Source: Kalmanozyma brasiliensis GHG001 (Eukaryota > Basidiomycota > Ustilaginomycetes > Ustilaginales). From it: 64,000 bases of DNA. Made by a program: the position numbers and the translations under genes. Of this stretch, positions 9,701 through 19,152 are shown piece by piece. The notes below the pieces were generated by a model that was given only the letters and a program-made list of their open reading frames with translations, had not been told where the DNA came from and did not search any database. Position 1 is the first letter of the stretch. Every line of letters begins with the position of its first letter. The stretch spans positions 1 to 64,000 of the forward strand of contig NW_015961953.1 in the NCBI RefSeq assembly GCF_000497045.1. Direction: 5' to 3'.

Positions 9701-10102
9701 GCTCTGCGAGTGGTGGGACGGAGGAAGATTAGCAGAAGCGATGTGCTGGACCTGCTGGACGAGCTTAGGGAGGTAATCCTCGAGTATTCTCTCGACTCGA
9801 CTGAGTCTGGAAGCGACGTCGTTGGTCTCCTCTCCTGGCTGGAAAGTCTTGCATCGCTCTGGAATCTTTCTAGCTATGCAGTGCTGGCAGGGCGTTTCGC
9901 GATTGCATTTCTGCTTACGTCGGTAGCATTCGGTGCATGCGAAGTGGACACGGTTGCGCTTGCCTGTGCCGCGAGAATACGACTTTGGATCATCGGATGG
10001 TGAGTCATGATCGTGAGCTTCCGGAGTGTCGGCTGCGTTGGAGGGAGGTCCTTCGCTGTGACGCGAGTGGGCGTCTCCGGTGTGCTGTCGACTCTTCTTC
10101 AT
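6776..10102 (-). CDS. Zn(II)2Cys6 fungal-type transcription factor
   Basis: This 1108-aa nuclear regulator has an N-terminal binuclear zinc cluster with Cys at 56, 59, 66, 72, 75 and 84 (CTECYRRKQKC, then PCQHC) in a basic context. A short linker follows, then a Ser-rich spacer and the fungal-specific transcription-factor middle homology domain at ~265-650, including the conserved stretch around SSAVRAAFSIGLHRDG. The C-terminal ~400 residues are low-complexity Ser/Gly/Ala/Asn-rich with a Q7 run (1030-1036), probably an activation region. Target genes cannot be read from the sequence. The ATG at 10102 is the first in frame. It is divergent from Rds3. Confidence 0.9.
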   Translation of the reverse strand: MKKSRQHTGDAHSRHSEGPPSNAADTPEAHDHDSPSDDPKSYSRGTGKRNRVHFACTECYRRKQKCNRETPCQHCIARKIPERCKTFQPGEETNDVASRLSRVERILEDYLPKLVQQVQHIASANLPPSHHSQSNVAPGSRPIAPRNDSSNRRSVSSRAAWSSGMTTSPEHLPGRSRNEDDDEIDELETDGRYSPKTGFYNGGSMDMRISSILDDLPGSSTKSTPLNLPIRTLEGPSDLDVVMPEYGCPTAPTPDLLGAFSTRAHCSVLIDHFFNDINWMRQPLPQQSLRKSFEAFWNSGPKINAQNINIFALLCNVCAIAMLSVQHHLFTEGPRDRLKAARRYHYAGRRALLMSSIMGREDVDQIVAWLASCRFLLLDRRIGEAYTLGSSAVRAAFSIGLHRDGTRLGLSPAETEARRRVWAAVYFLDRALALNTGRPAVIDDRVCDTQVPSGVMDEDIFPAPKHPPRMPEGVEPPTAYSYTVFRQRIAELEGRILATFQNLQHPVHVSDVLALDKDMRELQDNLPFYFRARLTKDGVECDKSLDDTYGFLNVHRFLLHTEINSVRIALHRPYLLRSGGPNGAKFLPCREASLNAALHDLEMRSDFVNSLKNVKFDGEPVLLYRVQIGTYKYFHSLLVVGVVLLMDPNAPDAPRLKGHLEHYINNYKQRPASQRDEMRDREANVISIFLSRIEQAEKASGPSKPGTTSVHGASRGPKRGRSTDTGHRGDTNDREGKSTKRSRDIGADHGDEKSDAHLLLGLGTPTRSGTGAENSPDPARSRPTPPAANHSEQSTFSPRQNATLGHSVASRMAATGSASRSASGDWTYNQRGLPNAVVASSSTSSSDSPTTSLPAVVRGNAAGDSLTSASSTPNVAAVANGGGEDAQQFFDAWYQAEWAAATMPSYDAAYNGANSLGGGGVSLGLDSLGSLGGVFNSVSNGPGASTMSVGQGLGGGFNGLGGPSIGGFAPNTPSAIGPTSRPVGALTPGAVMSGWTSQSAPLSSSYADPNSSLADLIPHAPINSNAGPWQQQQQQQNSAAPGAQAHNARLNPKMPLPDNASTSFGGNFFASGAPASGTQSDEGQAQQQAGQQNFDPAFWQTLIDKIVT
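6995..7015 (-). repeat. CAG/CTG trinucleotide tract (7 units) encoding polyglutamine
   Basis: Seven perfect CTG units on the + strand encode Q7 near the C-terminus of the Zn2Cys6 factor. Perfect triplet tracts of this kind are prone to length variation between strains. Confidence 0.9.
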
Positions 10103-10802
10103 GGCAGCTTGTTTTTAGCCGGGAGCTTAGCAGGAACGAGACTGGAGCAATCAGCAAGGTGCATCCATGGCTTGACTGGATTGAGAACCTCGAGGGAGGT
10201 CGGTAAGTGCGGTGTGATGAATGAGCTGAGCGTGGGAACAGAATGGTGGGATGGGAAGGCGTGGGTGTGAAACATGCGAAGGCCGAAGAAGAGCGCAAAG
10301 CTCAGTCGGCAAGTCCGACCACCGACGGCAATGCTTCCTCTCGCTTGCTCGCTCGCTCTGTGCCGGCAGGTCGGTTGATTCGGATGGACGGCTTTTCCGA
10401 CTTTTTCTCGCTTGGTCTGACGCCACATCGCAGCTCGTTAAGCGCGACGCTTTTCAAGAGAGTCACACACAAGCCCCTTTCCCCGGACAAGCCAACTTTA
10501 AGCTGTCAGTCACAGCCAAAAGCGGACCTATCGGCCATCTCAGAGCGACAAAGTGTGCATCGTTTGCTCCCACCGGCGGGTCAGCTAGGAACATGAAAGT
10601 CATGCGAGGTGAGCAATTGCAGGCGGCAACAATGGATGCCAACTTCATGTTTGGGGTAAGGGTCCTGCAAACTGAAAGCTGAGCCAGAACTCGGATTTCG
10701 GAATGGTCGCTGAGCAGAAGCTACGAGGATGACGAGTGGTGCGCATTCAACCCTTCCCACCGCAACACTACCATCTTGTCCGACACCCATTCGACTCACA
10801 GC
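10103..10802. promoter_or_regulatory. Divergent intergenic region between the Zn2Cys6 factor and Rds3
   Basis: About 700 bp with no supported gene. Several overlapping short frames exist on both strands, but none shows GC3 bias or a recognisable domain. An in-frame ATG at 10776 would add nine residues to Rds3; it is not used in the model because family members begin at the MxKHHPDL motif. Confidence 0.5.
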
Positions 10803-11228
10803 ATGTCGAAACACCACCCAGATCTCATGCTGTGCCGCAAACTGCCCGGCATTGCCATTGGTAGGCTCTGCGAGAAGGACGACGGCAAATGCCCCATCTG
10901 CGACTCGTACGTTCGTCCAGCAACCCTGGTCCGCATCTGCGAAGAGTGCAACTTTGGCTCTTCGGGCGGCAAATGCATCATCTGCGGTGGCCAAGGTGTA
11001 TCCGACGCATACTACTGTGCTGAATGTACACGTCTTGAGAAAGATCGGGACGGATGTCCCAAGGTGGTCAATCTCGGTGCGAGCCGAACCGATTTGGCAT
11101 ATCTTCGCAAGGCTAGAAACCAACAGCAACAGTGAGTGTCTCTCCCGAGCATGTATTCATTATCCGAGGTTCGACGTGCTGACCGTTCTGATCCTCACCG
11201 TCATCTTCACAGATTCCAAAGAGGCTAG
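10803..11228 (+). CDS. RDS3: SF3b complex zinc-knuckle protein Rds3 / PHF5A
   Basis: A small, highly conserved component of the U2 snRNP SF3b complex needed for branch-site recognition. The protein starts [16 protein letters not shown] and has many paired Cys for three zinc sites (CPIC, CEEC, CIIC, CAEC), followed by [14 protein letters not shown]. The first exon is 10803-11131. A GTGAGT donor at 11132, a CTGAC branch site at 11179-11183 and a TTCACAG acceptor ending at 11212 define an 81-bp intron. The last coding exon is only 16 nt (11213-11228), giving a C-terminus FQRG in place of the unspliced stop. The spliced product is 114 aa, against 110 in human PHF5A, which ends in a similar F-K/R-rich tail. 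The splice is inferred from consensus and homology. Confidence 0.9.
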
Positions 11229-11393
11229 CCACCTCACATTGGCTTCCCCAACTCCCGACCCAACCCTGCATCTGTATTTGTACCGTCTCTTGCAATTCAT
11301 TTCAAGGCATCACAGCATCGCACACCAACTTTGTCTTGCGAAGAGTACGTCTAACTTGCATTACGAAAGATCAAGGCTCTGCACCTATACCGA

Positions 11394-13847
11394 CTACAGT
11401 TCGGCAAAGAAGAACTCCGTCGTCGACGGCAGCGCAGGCGGCTGCACGCTCGCCGGCAGCTCAATCTGCTCTCCTGTAAGATCAAGCAGCTTGACCTTGA
11501 TTCCAATCTCCGTGAGCGTTTGGATCAAGTCGGCCGTCTCACGCGTGCTGATCACGCCACCTTCGCCACGCAGCATGTTGAGCCCGTCGGTCCATTCCGA
11601 GAACTGACTCGCGTTGAGCGCTTGCATCTCGGCCAGGCTGGCTTCGGGCGACTGGAGCAGGCTGATCACCAGGTCGCCGCCTGCCTTTGCCCCACCTGCA
11701 GCAGTCGTCTCGCCAGCACCGCCATTCTGCGAGACCTCAGTGACCAGGCTGAGGTCAATGCGCTCCGGCAGATCGTCCAGGCCGCCACGGATCGGGAAGC
11801 GCTCTGATGAGTCGCAGTAGTAGAGGAACTTCTTGTTGGGAGCCAGCCGGTAGAATCGCCACGGCTTGGTCTTGGCCGATGCGCCATTTGCTGCGCTGCG
11901 AGTGGCTGGTACAGCAGTATCGACGGTGCTCGTCGATTTCCTGTGCTGCTTGCTGCCATTGCTGATCGCACTGACGTTCGACACCGTAGCATTGCGGAAC
12001 CACGCACCCTCGAGCAAGCATCGAATGCGCTGCTGACGCACAAACTCGTAGCTCTCCCTGTAGATTCGTCCGCGCAGATTGCGGATCGACGCCTTGGAGC
12101 TGTGGTCCTCGTCCACTTCGAGCTCCTTCATCTGTCGATCCCGCACGGTGCGGTATTCGGAATGCAAGAACGCGTCCTCGACTTCGGCCCATGTGCGACT
12201 CGTCTCATCTTGCTGGCCCAGTGCCTCGTCCACTTGGCTGCGCACCAGAGCCGACACGCGCGAAAAGTCGGAGGCAGCCGCTCCCGACTCGTTCCACATG
12301 CGCAGGAAGAAGCGCAGCGCCAGATGATGCACCTTGGAGAAAGACAGCAGGTAGGGTAGGTACGTGGTCGAAGTCGCGTACGAGCCAGATTCGATGGCCC
12401 AGTGATCGGCGAGGATGGAAGTGACTTCAATCGAGGCTCGCGCAAACATGCAGCGTCGCTCCTCGGGTCGGTTGATCTGCTCCTGAATGATCTTCGAGTA
12501 GAGGTCTGGATCAGAACGGACGAACGACTCGAGACACGACAGACCTAGCCAGCCCGTACGTCCAAACTCCTTGGCAGCGGACTCGGACGCAAATCCGATG
12601 CGTCGCCATTTGTGTCGAGTCGTGGTGCCCGACGAGGTTCTTGGCCCATTCTTGGGCGGACTGTTCTGCACTGCGGCAGGATTGGGCACCACAACATCGC
12701 TGATCCTGGCCTGCAGCCAAACGTAGGACAACGCGTGAGCATGTCGCTTGTCGGTGGGAGTGACGACTGTGCGCATACGGCGGTGTGCTGCTCGGATGAC
12801 GTTGCTCTGATACTCGAGAATGGACGAGGCCAGCTCATCTCCTCGACTTGAGTCCATCAGCCAGGCTACAGCTTTGGAGGCGTGCAGCTTTTCGAGTTCC
12901 GACGTGAAGCTCTCGAACAAGTCGTCCGAGACGTTGCGCAGAAGGCTGTTGATCAGACTCAAGCTGTATAGCTTGAGCGTCGTGTCTGAGCTGCCAAGAC
13001 GGTTGACCAGGGTTTGCAGGAAGAGCCGTTCGCGCTGGATCTCGGTGTAGATGAAGTCGAAGCCGTAGCGATAGACGGCAGGAGCGGACGAAGCTGCGGC
13101 ATCGCGACCATCCGTAACCACACGGCCCGTCTTGGGCGAGTCTTGCGGACCAGAGACGACGAGCTTCTTGAGAATGGCGGTGGCAGGTCGACAGACGTTG
13201 ATGCGCTCCTGAGCCACCAGCAACCCCACCACTTTGGCGACAAAGGTGTTGTCGATGATCTCCCATCCATACTCGAAGCCTTCCATGAGGTTTTGACAGC
13301 TGGTCAGGGCATATGCCAATGTGTTTCCTGACGAATGGTTGCGAATGACATTCAGGAGCTCCTTGACGCCTCCTCGGGCGACGAATTCGTCTGTGAAAGG
13401 CGTCTCTCGGATGAGCCTCTGCAGCGTGTAAGTGGCCATCTTGAGAACCCTGTCGTCGCGTGAGCTGAGCTTATCCACCATGTCGACCGCCTCGATGGTG
13501 GGAGACGAGCACAATTTGAAGTTTGCGCCGGCTTCGATCTTTTTGGCCATATTGGCATCGTCAATGAGCTCATCGTCGTCGTCGTCTCTGAGAGCGAACA
13601 GCGCTGGTGGCTCTTGTACTCCGAGATGAGCATTGGCGCAGAGCTGACGGATGACGTCCTGCACGGGCAAGCTTGGGTCAATCAGAGCCTTGATGGTGGA
13701 CTGGCCATAGGTGACGAGGTTGATGCGATTGGCCGTGGCCGGCGACGGTGGTGGGACGGCTGAAGAGTCGAAGTGGCTCTGCTTGGCTGATGGTGAAGCC
13801 AGACCTGACAGCCTAGCGCGGCTGGGACCGGGTTCCGCGCCAGACAT
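11394..13847 (-). CDS. ELMO/CED-12-like protein (armadillo + ELMO + PH-like domains)
   Basis: The 817-aa intronless product resembles the ELMO family, scaffolds that work with DOCK-type exchange factors to activate Rac GTPases in actin control. Residues ~45-110 look like the N-terminal Ras-binding/ubiquitin-like region, and ~110-360 are armadillo-like helices. Residues ~374-482 fit the ELMO domain (WLQARISDVVV; WRRIGFASESAAKEFGRTG; EERRCMFARASIEVTSILADHWA). Residues ~659-765 fit a PH-like fold (WRFYRLAPNKKFLYYCDSSE). The acidic stretch DDDDDELIDD lies near residue 90. It is convergent with Rds3 (165 bp apart). The DOCK partner is not in this window. Confidence 0.85.
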   Translation of the reverse strand: MSGAEPGPSRARLSGLASPSAKQSHFDSSAVPPPSPATANRINLVTYGQSTIKALIDPSLPVQDVIRQLCANAHLGVQEPPALFALRDDDDDELIDDANMAKKIEAGANFKLCSSPTIEAVDMVDKLSSRDDRVLKMATYTLQRLIRETPFTDEFVARGGVKELLNVIRNHSSGNTLAYALTSCQNLMEGFEYGWEIIDNTFVAKVVGLLVAQERINVCRPATAILKKLVVSGPQDSPKTGRVVTDGRDAAASSAPAVYRYGFDFIYTEIQRERLFLQTLVNRLGSSDTTLKLYSLSLINSLLRNVSDDLFESFTSELEKLHASKAVAWLMDSSRGDELASSILEYQSNVIRAAHRRMRTVVTPTDKRHAHALSYVWLQARISDVVVPNPAAVQNSPPKNGPRTSSGTTTRHKWRRIGFASESAAKEFGRTGWLGLSCLESFVRSDPDLYSKIIQEQINRPEERRCMFARASIEVTSILADHWAIESGSYATSTTYLPYLLSFSKVHHLALRFFLRMWNESGAAASDFSRVSALVRSQVDEALGQQDETSRTWAEVEDAFLHSEYRTVRDRQMKELEVDEDHSSKASIRNLRGRIYRESYEFVRQQRIRCLLEGAWFRNATVSNVSAISNGSKQHRKSTSTVDTAVPATRSAANGASAKTKPWRFYRLAPNKKFLYYCDSSERFPIRGGLDDLPERIDLSLVTEVSQNGGAGETTAAGGAKAGGDLVISLLQSPEASLAEMQALNASQFSEWTDGLNMLRGEGGVISTRETADLIQTLTEIGIKVKLLDLTGEQIELPASVQPPALPSTTEFFFAEL

Positions 13848-14287
13848 GTTGAATGGTCCGCGCTACGATACAAACAATGGGAGTAGTGGTGGCGTTGAGT
13901 TGAAGCGAGGCGGTGCTGATGGTGTCAGTGAATCGATGGAGGAGACGAGAGATGGAGGATTGGGTCAGTGCGGATGTTGAGTTTGCATTTCCAACGCAGC
14001 GGGGCGAGGGCGTCTCGGAGAGCACGCGGGCGGGCGGGCGTTGGATATTTGGGCGTACAATTTCAACATGGCAGTCGACTTGTCTCACTTGTCGCCTTGT
14101 GCATGACTCTAGCGATTGCCCACGATTGGCTCTCAGACTTGCTCGTTGAGGATGGTCACAGACAAAGGAGTACTGCCTGACAGGAAATGCATCAGTGCAT
14201 TGTAATGGTAGCATTGAGGATGTCGAAAGGCCAACCAGGCGCTTCTGTCATGACATCTGCGGCCGCAATCGTCCGGAGAGGGCACCT
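13848..14287. other. Intergenic: ELMO-like 5' region and COQ4 3' region
   Basis: About 440 bp that should contain the ELMO-like promoter and the COQ4 3' UTR. Two overlapping 70-80-codon frames on the + strand lack homology and are not called. Confidence 0.5.
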
Positions 14288-15465
14288 CTAAGACGTCGAG
14301 CTTGAAGAAGGAACGGCGTGGGCTTGTTGCTGTTGCTGCTTCGCCTTCTCATGTTGCAAGATCTTGGAAGGCCATCCGCGCCTCTTTCCACCCTTTTTGG
14401 CCCGGCCTGCAAACTTGGCAACGTGAATCGGTGGTTGAGTGATTCCCAGCTCGTGACGCATTTCTTCAATGTTCTTCTCCCAGCATCGCTCCCATTCGAT
14501 CGAGATGAGTGGCACCGAGGTCCTACCGACTTCCATCGCCCAGGGAACTAATGTTTGGAGCGCCGACAGATCAGCTGATGATGGCAGGTTCTGTGATGCA
14601 TCAGCCTGACCAAGCGCTCTTGATATGAGCTGCGACGGCTTCGGCAGCGAAGAAAGATTTGACGCAAGAATGCGGAGTGTGCCACCAACGGCTGCGAAGC
14701 CGGCGACAGGCATTTGCATTTGCGCCATCTCGAAGTATTTGACGACCGTCTCGCCGAGCTGCGTGACGGGCATACGCAGCAGCAGGTGGTAGAAGTCGTG
14801 CGATTCCCGGTAGCGTTGGATGAGATACTTTTGCTCCGATGTTGGCATGTAGTCGGCTTCTGCCCTTCCATCGGGACCCACACCGTTCTCCTTGAGCCAC
14901 TCAACCCATTCTCTCCCGAATGTGCCGCGCTCGAGGCTGGCAAGGTACTCGACGTCGACCGTCTCCGAGTTGACAGACGGTCGCTCGATGAGCAATCTGC
15001 GTCCTGATTCTGTCGAGCGCATTGACTCGAGTAGGTGTGCGAGTGATGGTCCTGAGGATGTCTGTGTCAGCATTGACAGCAGATCTGCAGGCGGAAAGGA
15101 TTCCAATGTCAGTTTTGCCCTTCGAGGTTGTGATGCGAGAGATGGCTGAGCTTACCTCCACGAGACGGATTGTTGAGTAGACCGAGCGCACTGCCGGTCG
15201 TCAGCAGAGCTCGACCCAGCAGAGAGGTTGCGATGTGCTCCACTTGGTCGATGCGTCCATCGCTGCGGGTGGTGTTGCTGTTGGTTCCATCCTTCGAGCG
15301 GCGAGGCGCCGTAGGAGAGAGCGTTCCGAAATTACTCGAAGCTGGCGACCCTGGCTTGACAAGACGAGCAACTGGACGAGATGGCAGCCTCAGCATCGAT
15401 GTGCTCGCGCCTCGACACCTCGAACCAACGGCAATGAGCTGCTTGAGGAAGAGGTCGGGCAACAT
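14288..15465 (-). CDS. COQ4: Ubiquinone biosynthesis protein COQ4, mitochondrial
   Basis: COQ4 is a matrix-side peripheral inner-membrane protein that organises the coenzyme Q synthesis complex. Two exons are inferred: 15465-15156 and 15084-14288. They are joined over a 71-bp intron with donor GTAAGC (at 15155) and acceptor CTGCAG (ending at 15085), giving 368 aa. Exon 1 encodes a basic presequence (MLPDLFLKQLIAVGSRCRG). The zinc-binding family motif is intact as H199-D200-x2-H203-x11-E215 (HDFYHLLLRMPVTQLGE). The conserved C-terminal block WERCWEKNIEEMRHELGITQPP matches fungal and animal COQ4. The protein is somewhat longer than yeast COQ4 because of an insertion after the central helices and a Lys/Gln-rich tail. 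It is divergent from the ceramide glucosyltransferase. Confidence 0.92.
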
Positions 15466-15774
15466 CTTGATTCGGCAATGATGCTCTGACCACAAAGCCG
15501 ATGATGGCGATACGATGGCATCTCTTCCATCAATTCGGGATGAGAAATTGCTCCACTTTGCCCAGCAAAAGCTTATTTTCTCGTGGCCGGAACGCGGAAC
15601 ATGGAGCGTCGGCAAAGAAGCGCTTTGATCTTCCAACCACGCACAGACTGACAGATGCACGCTCCCCTTTCAGCCTGATGCATCCTTGCGGAACCACACG
15701 GGCCCTTTGCATCGACCATGCGACGAGCATAGACCTCCAATACGGGCCACACTAGACGTCACGTCGACAACATC
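15466..15774. promoter_or_regulatory. Divergent promoter COQ4 / ceramide glucosyltransferase
   Basis: A 309-bp head-to-head spacer with no supported gene. It must hold both promoters and 5' leaders. No known factor site was recognised. Confidence 0.45.
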
Positions 15775-17640
15775 ATGGTTGGACTCCTGCCGTCCTCGCA
15801 AAGGCGGTCCCGGCGGTCACAACACCACATCGGTCGGTCTCTTCTCCTCGCTTCTCTCGTCTTGGGGACAGCATCTGCTCAGCAGCCTATCACTGAGGGA
15901 GATGCAGTAGCGATGTCGGGAGAGCAATCCTCGCTCTTTCGCATCTTTGCCTACGCCGGCTTGGTATGGTATTGCTTGATATGGTCCGTCTGCCTCCTCG
16001 GCCTGAGCCTAACACGTCGATTCGCACGCTCCGAGTCGCCAAGATCTCCGCTCTCCCCGCCGCGGTCTTCAGCCATTCTCACAAATCAGTCGGACAATTC
16101 GGGCAGTCTCGACTCGCTCCTGCATCGACAGCAGCAACATCATGATCAACATGCGGAATCTGTGCCGGGCGTGTCGATCTTGCGGCCACTCAGCGGACTC
16201 GACAGCAATCTCTACTCCAACCTGTCGTCCTCCTTCACCCAAGACTATCCTACCTCGCGCTATGAAGTCATCCTATCGCTCCGAAATGCCTCTTCTGCAG
16301 AGTCCCAGAAAGTCCTCAATGTCGCTCAGATGGTTGTGGCTGCTCATCCGAACGTCGACGCGCGCATCATCATCGGCGACCAAATCGCAGGGGTCAATCC
16401 CAAGATCAACAATCTGGTCCGCTCCTATGCTGCAGCCAAGTACGACATTGTCTGGGTCGTAGACAGTCAAGTCTGGTCTCCTTCTGGTGCACTCGCGCGT
16501 GCCGTCGACGACCTTTGCATTGAGCCGGCAAAACGACCGAGTCCATCCCCCAGCTGGTTGCCACGCAAGCCGCACGGCGGGCGGGTGGGTCTCGTTCATC
16601 ACGTTCCCTTCGCAGTCCTCCCAAGCACTTCATGGGGGTCGAGGATCGAGCGAGTCTTTCTTTCAACGACACATGCCAAGATGTACCTTGCTCTTAACGC
16701 CCTTACGATCGATTCGTGCGTCATGGGCAAGAGCAACATGTACCGCAAGTCGGATCTCGCCTGCGTTCCCGATTCGTTCTTCAAGGTCTCTGACAGTGGC
16801 AGTCAGGGCGAGGAAGGTGCAATTGGCAGCTTTGCATTTTCGCATCAGTCTCAATCTGCGACACCAACCAGCGTCAGCATGTCAAAGTCGCCATCCCATC
16901 AAAGAGGTCAAGCGGGCTCGGATCAAGAAGAACTTTCCAACGATCAAGTCAAGAACCTCTCGCGACCATTGGCTCGATTCTCGATCTATCTCGCCGAGGA
17001 CAACATGCTTGCACAGTCGCTGTGGGATCCACCGCTCAGCCTATCGCACACGCTGTCCTCGTCTGATCTTGCCTACACATCAGTGGGCGACATTCGCACG
17101 CTCGCCGACTACACGCGTCGACGGATGCGCTGGATCCGCGTGCGCAAGTACATGGTGCTCGCACCGACCTTACTTGAGCCGCTGACCGAATCGATCCTTT
17201 CAGGTCTGGTTGGCTGGCTTGCCTTTTCGACGCTGCTGCTGCCAATCCTCTCACCCTCTGCTGGTGCTGCACCGATGTGGATCCGACTGCTGTTCTTCTG
17301 CGTCCACTGCGGTGCATGGTTCACGGTCGACTATACGGTGTTTCAGCGGCTGTCGGTGGCGCACGAGTTTCTGTCGTGCAATCCGGGCGTGGATCACGCG
17401 GACAGCATGAGCGTCGTCGAGTTTGCTGCTGCGTGGGCGATGCGCGAAGCTCTGGCGCTGCCTATTTGGGCGTGGGCCATTCTGGGCAGCACCGTCTCGT
17501 GGCGCAACAAGACCTACCGCATTCTTCGCGGTGGGCGCGCGGCCGTCGTTTCGAGTGGCTCGAAGGCGGGCTCGAAACGCTCAAAGACCACTTCTCACAA
17601 TGAGGATCTGGATCCTCTCTTACATTCAGATCGTCAGTAG
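15775..17640 (+). CDS. Ceramide glucosyltransferase (GT21 family)
   Basis: This 621-aa membrane enzyme transfers glucose from UDP-glucose to ceramide to make glucosylceramide in the Golgi/ER. An N-terminal hydrophobic helix (around residues 55-80) anchors the catalytic domain. Family signatures are visible: GVSILRPLSGLD (D1 region), the second Asp in VVDSQV (D230), the catalytic LAEDN (D409) and the (Q/R)xxRW motif as RRMRW (449-453). C-terminal hydrophobic segments follow (~460-580). A low-complexity insert at ~345-395 is not part of the family core. The first ATG gives an extra ~46 residues that look like a signal sequence; the internal Met at 15913 (MSGEQ) is an alternative start. It is convergent with argininosuccinate lyase, with 99 bp between stops. 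Confidence 0.9.
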   Translation: MVGLLPSSQRRSRRSQHHIGRSLLLASLVLGTASAQQPITEGDAVAMSGEQSSLFRIFAYAGLVWYCLIWSVCLLGLSLTRRFARSESPRSPLSPPRSSAILTNQSDNSGSLDSLLHRQQQHHDQHAESVPGVSILRPLSGLDSNLYSNLSSSFTQDYPTSRYEVILSLRNASSAESQKVLNVAQMVVAAHPNVDARIIIGDQIAGVNPKINNLVRSYAAAKYDIVWVVDSQVWSPSGALARAVDDLCIEPAKRPSPSPSWLPRKPHGGRVGLVHHVPFAVLPSTSWGSRIERVFLSTTHAKMYLALNALTIDSCVMGKSNMYRKSDLACVPDSFFKVSDSGSQGEEGAIGSFAFSHQSQSATPTSVSMSKSPSHQRGQAGSDQEELSNDQVKNLSRPLARFSIYLAEDNMLAQSLWDPPLSLSHTLSSSDLAYTSVGDIRTLADYTRRRMRWIRVRKYMVLAPTLLEPLTESILSGLVGWLAFSTLLLPILSPSAGAAPMWIRLLFFCVHCGAWFTVDYTVFQRLSVAHEFLSCNPGVDHADSMSVVEFAAAWAMREALALPIWAWAILGSTVSWRNKTYRILRGGRAAVVSSGSKAGSKRSKTTSHNEDLDPLLHSDRQ

Positions 17641-17739
17641 CAAGGGACACATGCACAATGGCACATCATCAATCAAGTCATGAGTTTGGCCAAAGGCGTA
17701 TTGCTTCCGAGTCCTAGTCAGGGTGAAATGAGACTATGT

Positions 17740-19152
17740 CTAGGCAGACGAAGCATTGAGCATCTTCTCCAACGTATCGCACTGCTCGAGGACCGCGCGC
17801 TTGGAAGTGCCACCTTTCGCATCGCGGCGCTCGACGCTCTGCTCGAACGACCAGACCTGCATCACATCGTCCTCGAACTTGTCCGAAAGCGATCGCAGGT
17901 CCTGCATCGTCAGCTGGGACAGCAAACATCCCTTCTGCTCCGACAATCGCACCGCGCTACCCGAAATGTGATGCGTCTCACGGAACGGGATGCCCTTCCT
18001 GACCAAATACTCTGCGAGATCCGTCGCAAGCATGTCCGGGGTCAACGCGGCCTTCATCTTCTCCGGGAAGATGTTGAGGGTCGACAGCACGCCGGTGGCG
18101 ATCTGAATGCCGTTCTTGGTCGTATCGACCGCATCGAACAGCGGCTCCTTGTCCTCCTGCAGATCCTTGTTGTACGTCGACGGGATACCCTTCAATGACA
18201 TCATGAAACCGGACATCTGACCAAAGATGCGACCAGATTTGCCGCGGAGCAGCTCGAGACTGTCCGGGTTCTTCTTCTGCGGCATGATCGACGAACCTGT
18301 GGAGTAGGCATCGGAGAGCTGCATGAAGCCAAACTCAGAGGTGGAGTAGATGATAAAGTCCTCAGCCATCTTGCTGAGGTGGACGGCGGTGAGACTGGCC
18401 CACATGAGGTACTCGACGACGAAGTCGCGATCGGAGACGCTGTTCATCGAGTTGGGGCCGACGGTCTGGAAACCGAGGTCGGCGGCGATGGCGTCGCGAT
18501 CGAGGCCGGCGAAGGGGTTGCCTGCCAGCGGACCCGAGCCGAGCGGGAGGACCGAGATGCGGGGCATGAGGTCGCGCAATCGAGCGAGATCCGAGGCGAA
18601 GTAGGTGGCATGCGAAAGAAGCAGGTGCGACCATCGGATTGGCTGGGCTCGCTGCAGATGCGTGTATCCGGGCATCAGCGCATCGACCTCTTCCCTACCA
18701 CGAGCAATCATGACCTGGATCAGATCCTTGAGATAACCCTCGATGGCCTTGACCTCGTCCATGAGCCAGAGGCGCATGTCTGTGGCGACCTGATCGTTCC
18801 TGGACCTGCCCGTGTGGAGCTTGCCGCCGACGCTGCCGATGAGCTCAGTCAATCGGCGCTCGTTGGCGGTGTGAATGTCTTCGTCGTCCGACTGGATTTT
18901 GAAGGTGCCATCCTTCCACTCCTGACCGACCTTTTCGAGGCCGGCGACGATCTCGTCCTTCTCCTGCTCGTTTAGCACGCCCGTCTTGACGAGAGCGCGT
19001 GCGTAGGCTTGCGAACCTCGGATGTCCTGCGCGTGCATGCGCTTGTCGTAGGAGAGCGACTCGTTGTAGGCAAAGAGGAGGGGGTCGTTCTTGCCTGTGA
19101 AGCGACCGCCCCAGAGCTTGCGCTTGGTAAAGTCGTCGGATGAAGATGCCAT
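17740..19152 (-). CDS. ARG4: Argininosuccinate lyase
   Basis: The 470-aa enzyme cleaves argininosuccinate to arginine and fumarate, the last step of arginine synthesis; the yeast ortholog is Arg4. The N-terminus has [14 protein letters not shown], typical of the family. The fumarase/aspartase superfamily signature [12 protein letters not shown] lies at ~285-296 and includes the mobile-loop catalytic serine. The helix with [17 protein letters not shown] and the [10 protein letters not shown] motif carrying the catalytic histidine are also intact. Length is normal and no intron is needed. Confidence 0.96.
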   Translation of the reverse strand: MASSSDDFTKRKLWGGRFTGKNDPLLFAYNESLSYDKRMHAQDIRGSQAYARALVKTGVLNEQEKDEIVAGLEKVGQEWKDGTFKIQSDDEDIHTANERRLTELIGSVGGKLHTGRSRNDQVATDMRLWLMDEVKAIEGYLKDLIQVMIARGREEVDALMPGYTHLQRAQPIRWSHLLLSHATYFASDLARLRDLMPRISVLPLGSGPLAGNPFAGLDRDAIAADLGFQTVGPNSMNSVSDRDFVVEYLMWASLTAVHLSKMAEDFIIYSTSEFGFMQLSDAYSTGSSIMPQKKNPDSLELLRGKSGRIFGQMSGFMMSLKGIPSTYNKDLQEDKEPLFDAVDTTKNGIQIATGVLSTLNIFPEKMKAALTPDMLATDLAEYLVRKGIPFRETHHISGSAVRLSEQKGCLLSQLTMQDLRSLSDKFEDDVMQVWSFEQSVERRDAKGGTSKRAVLEQCDTLEKMLNASSA

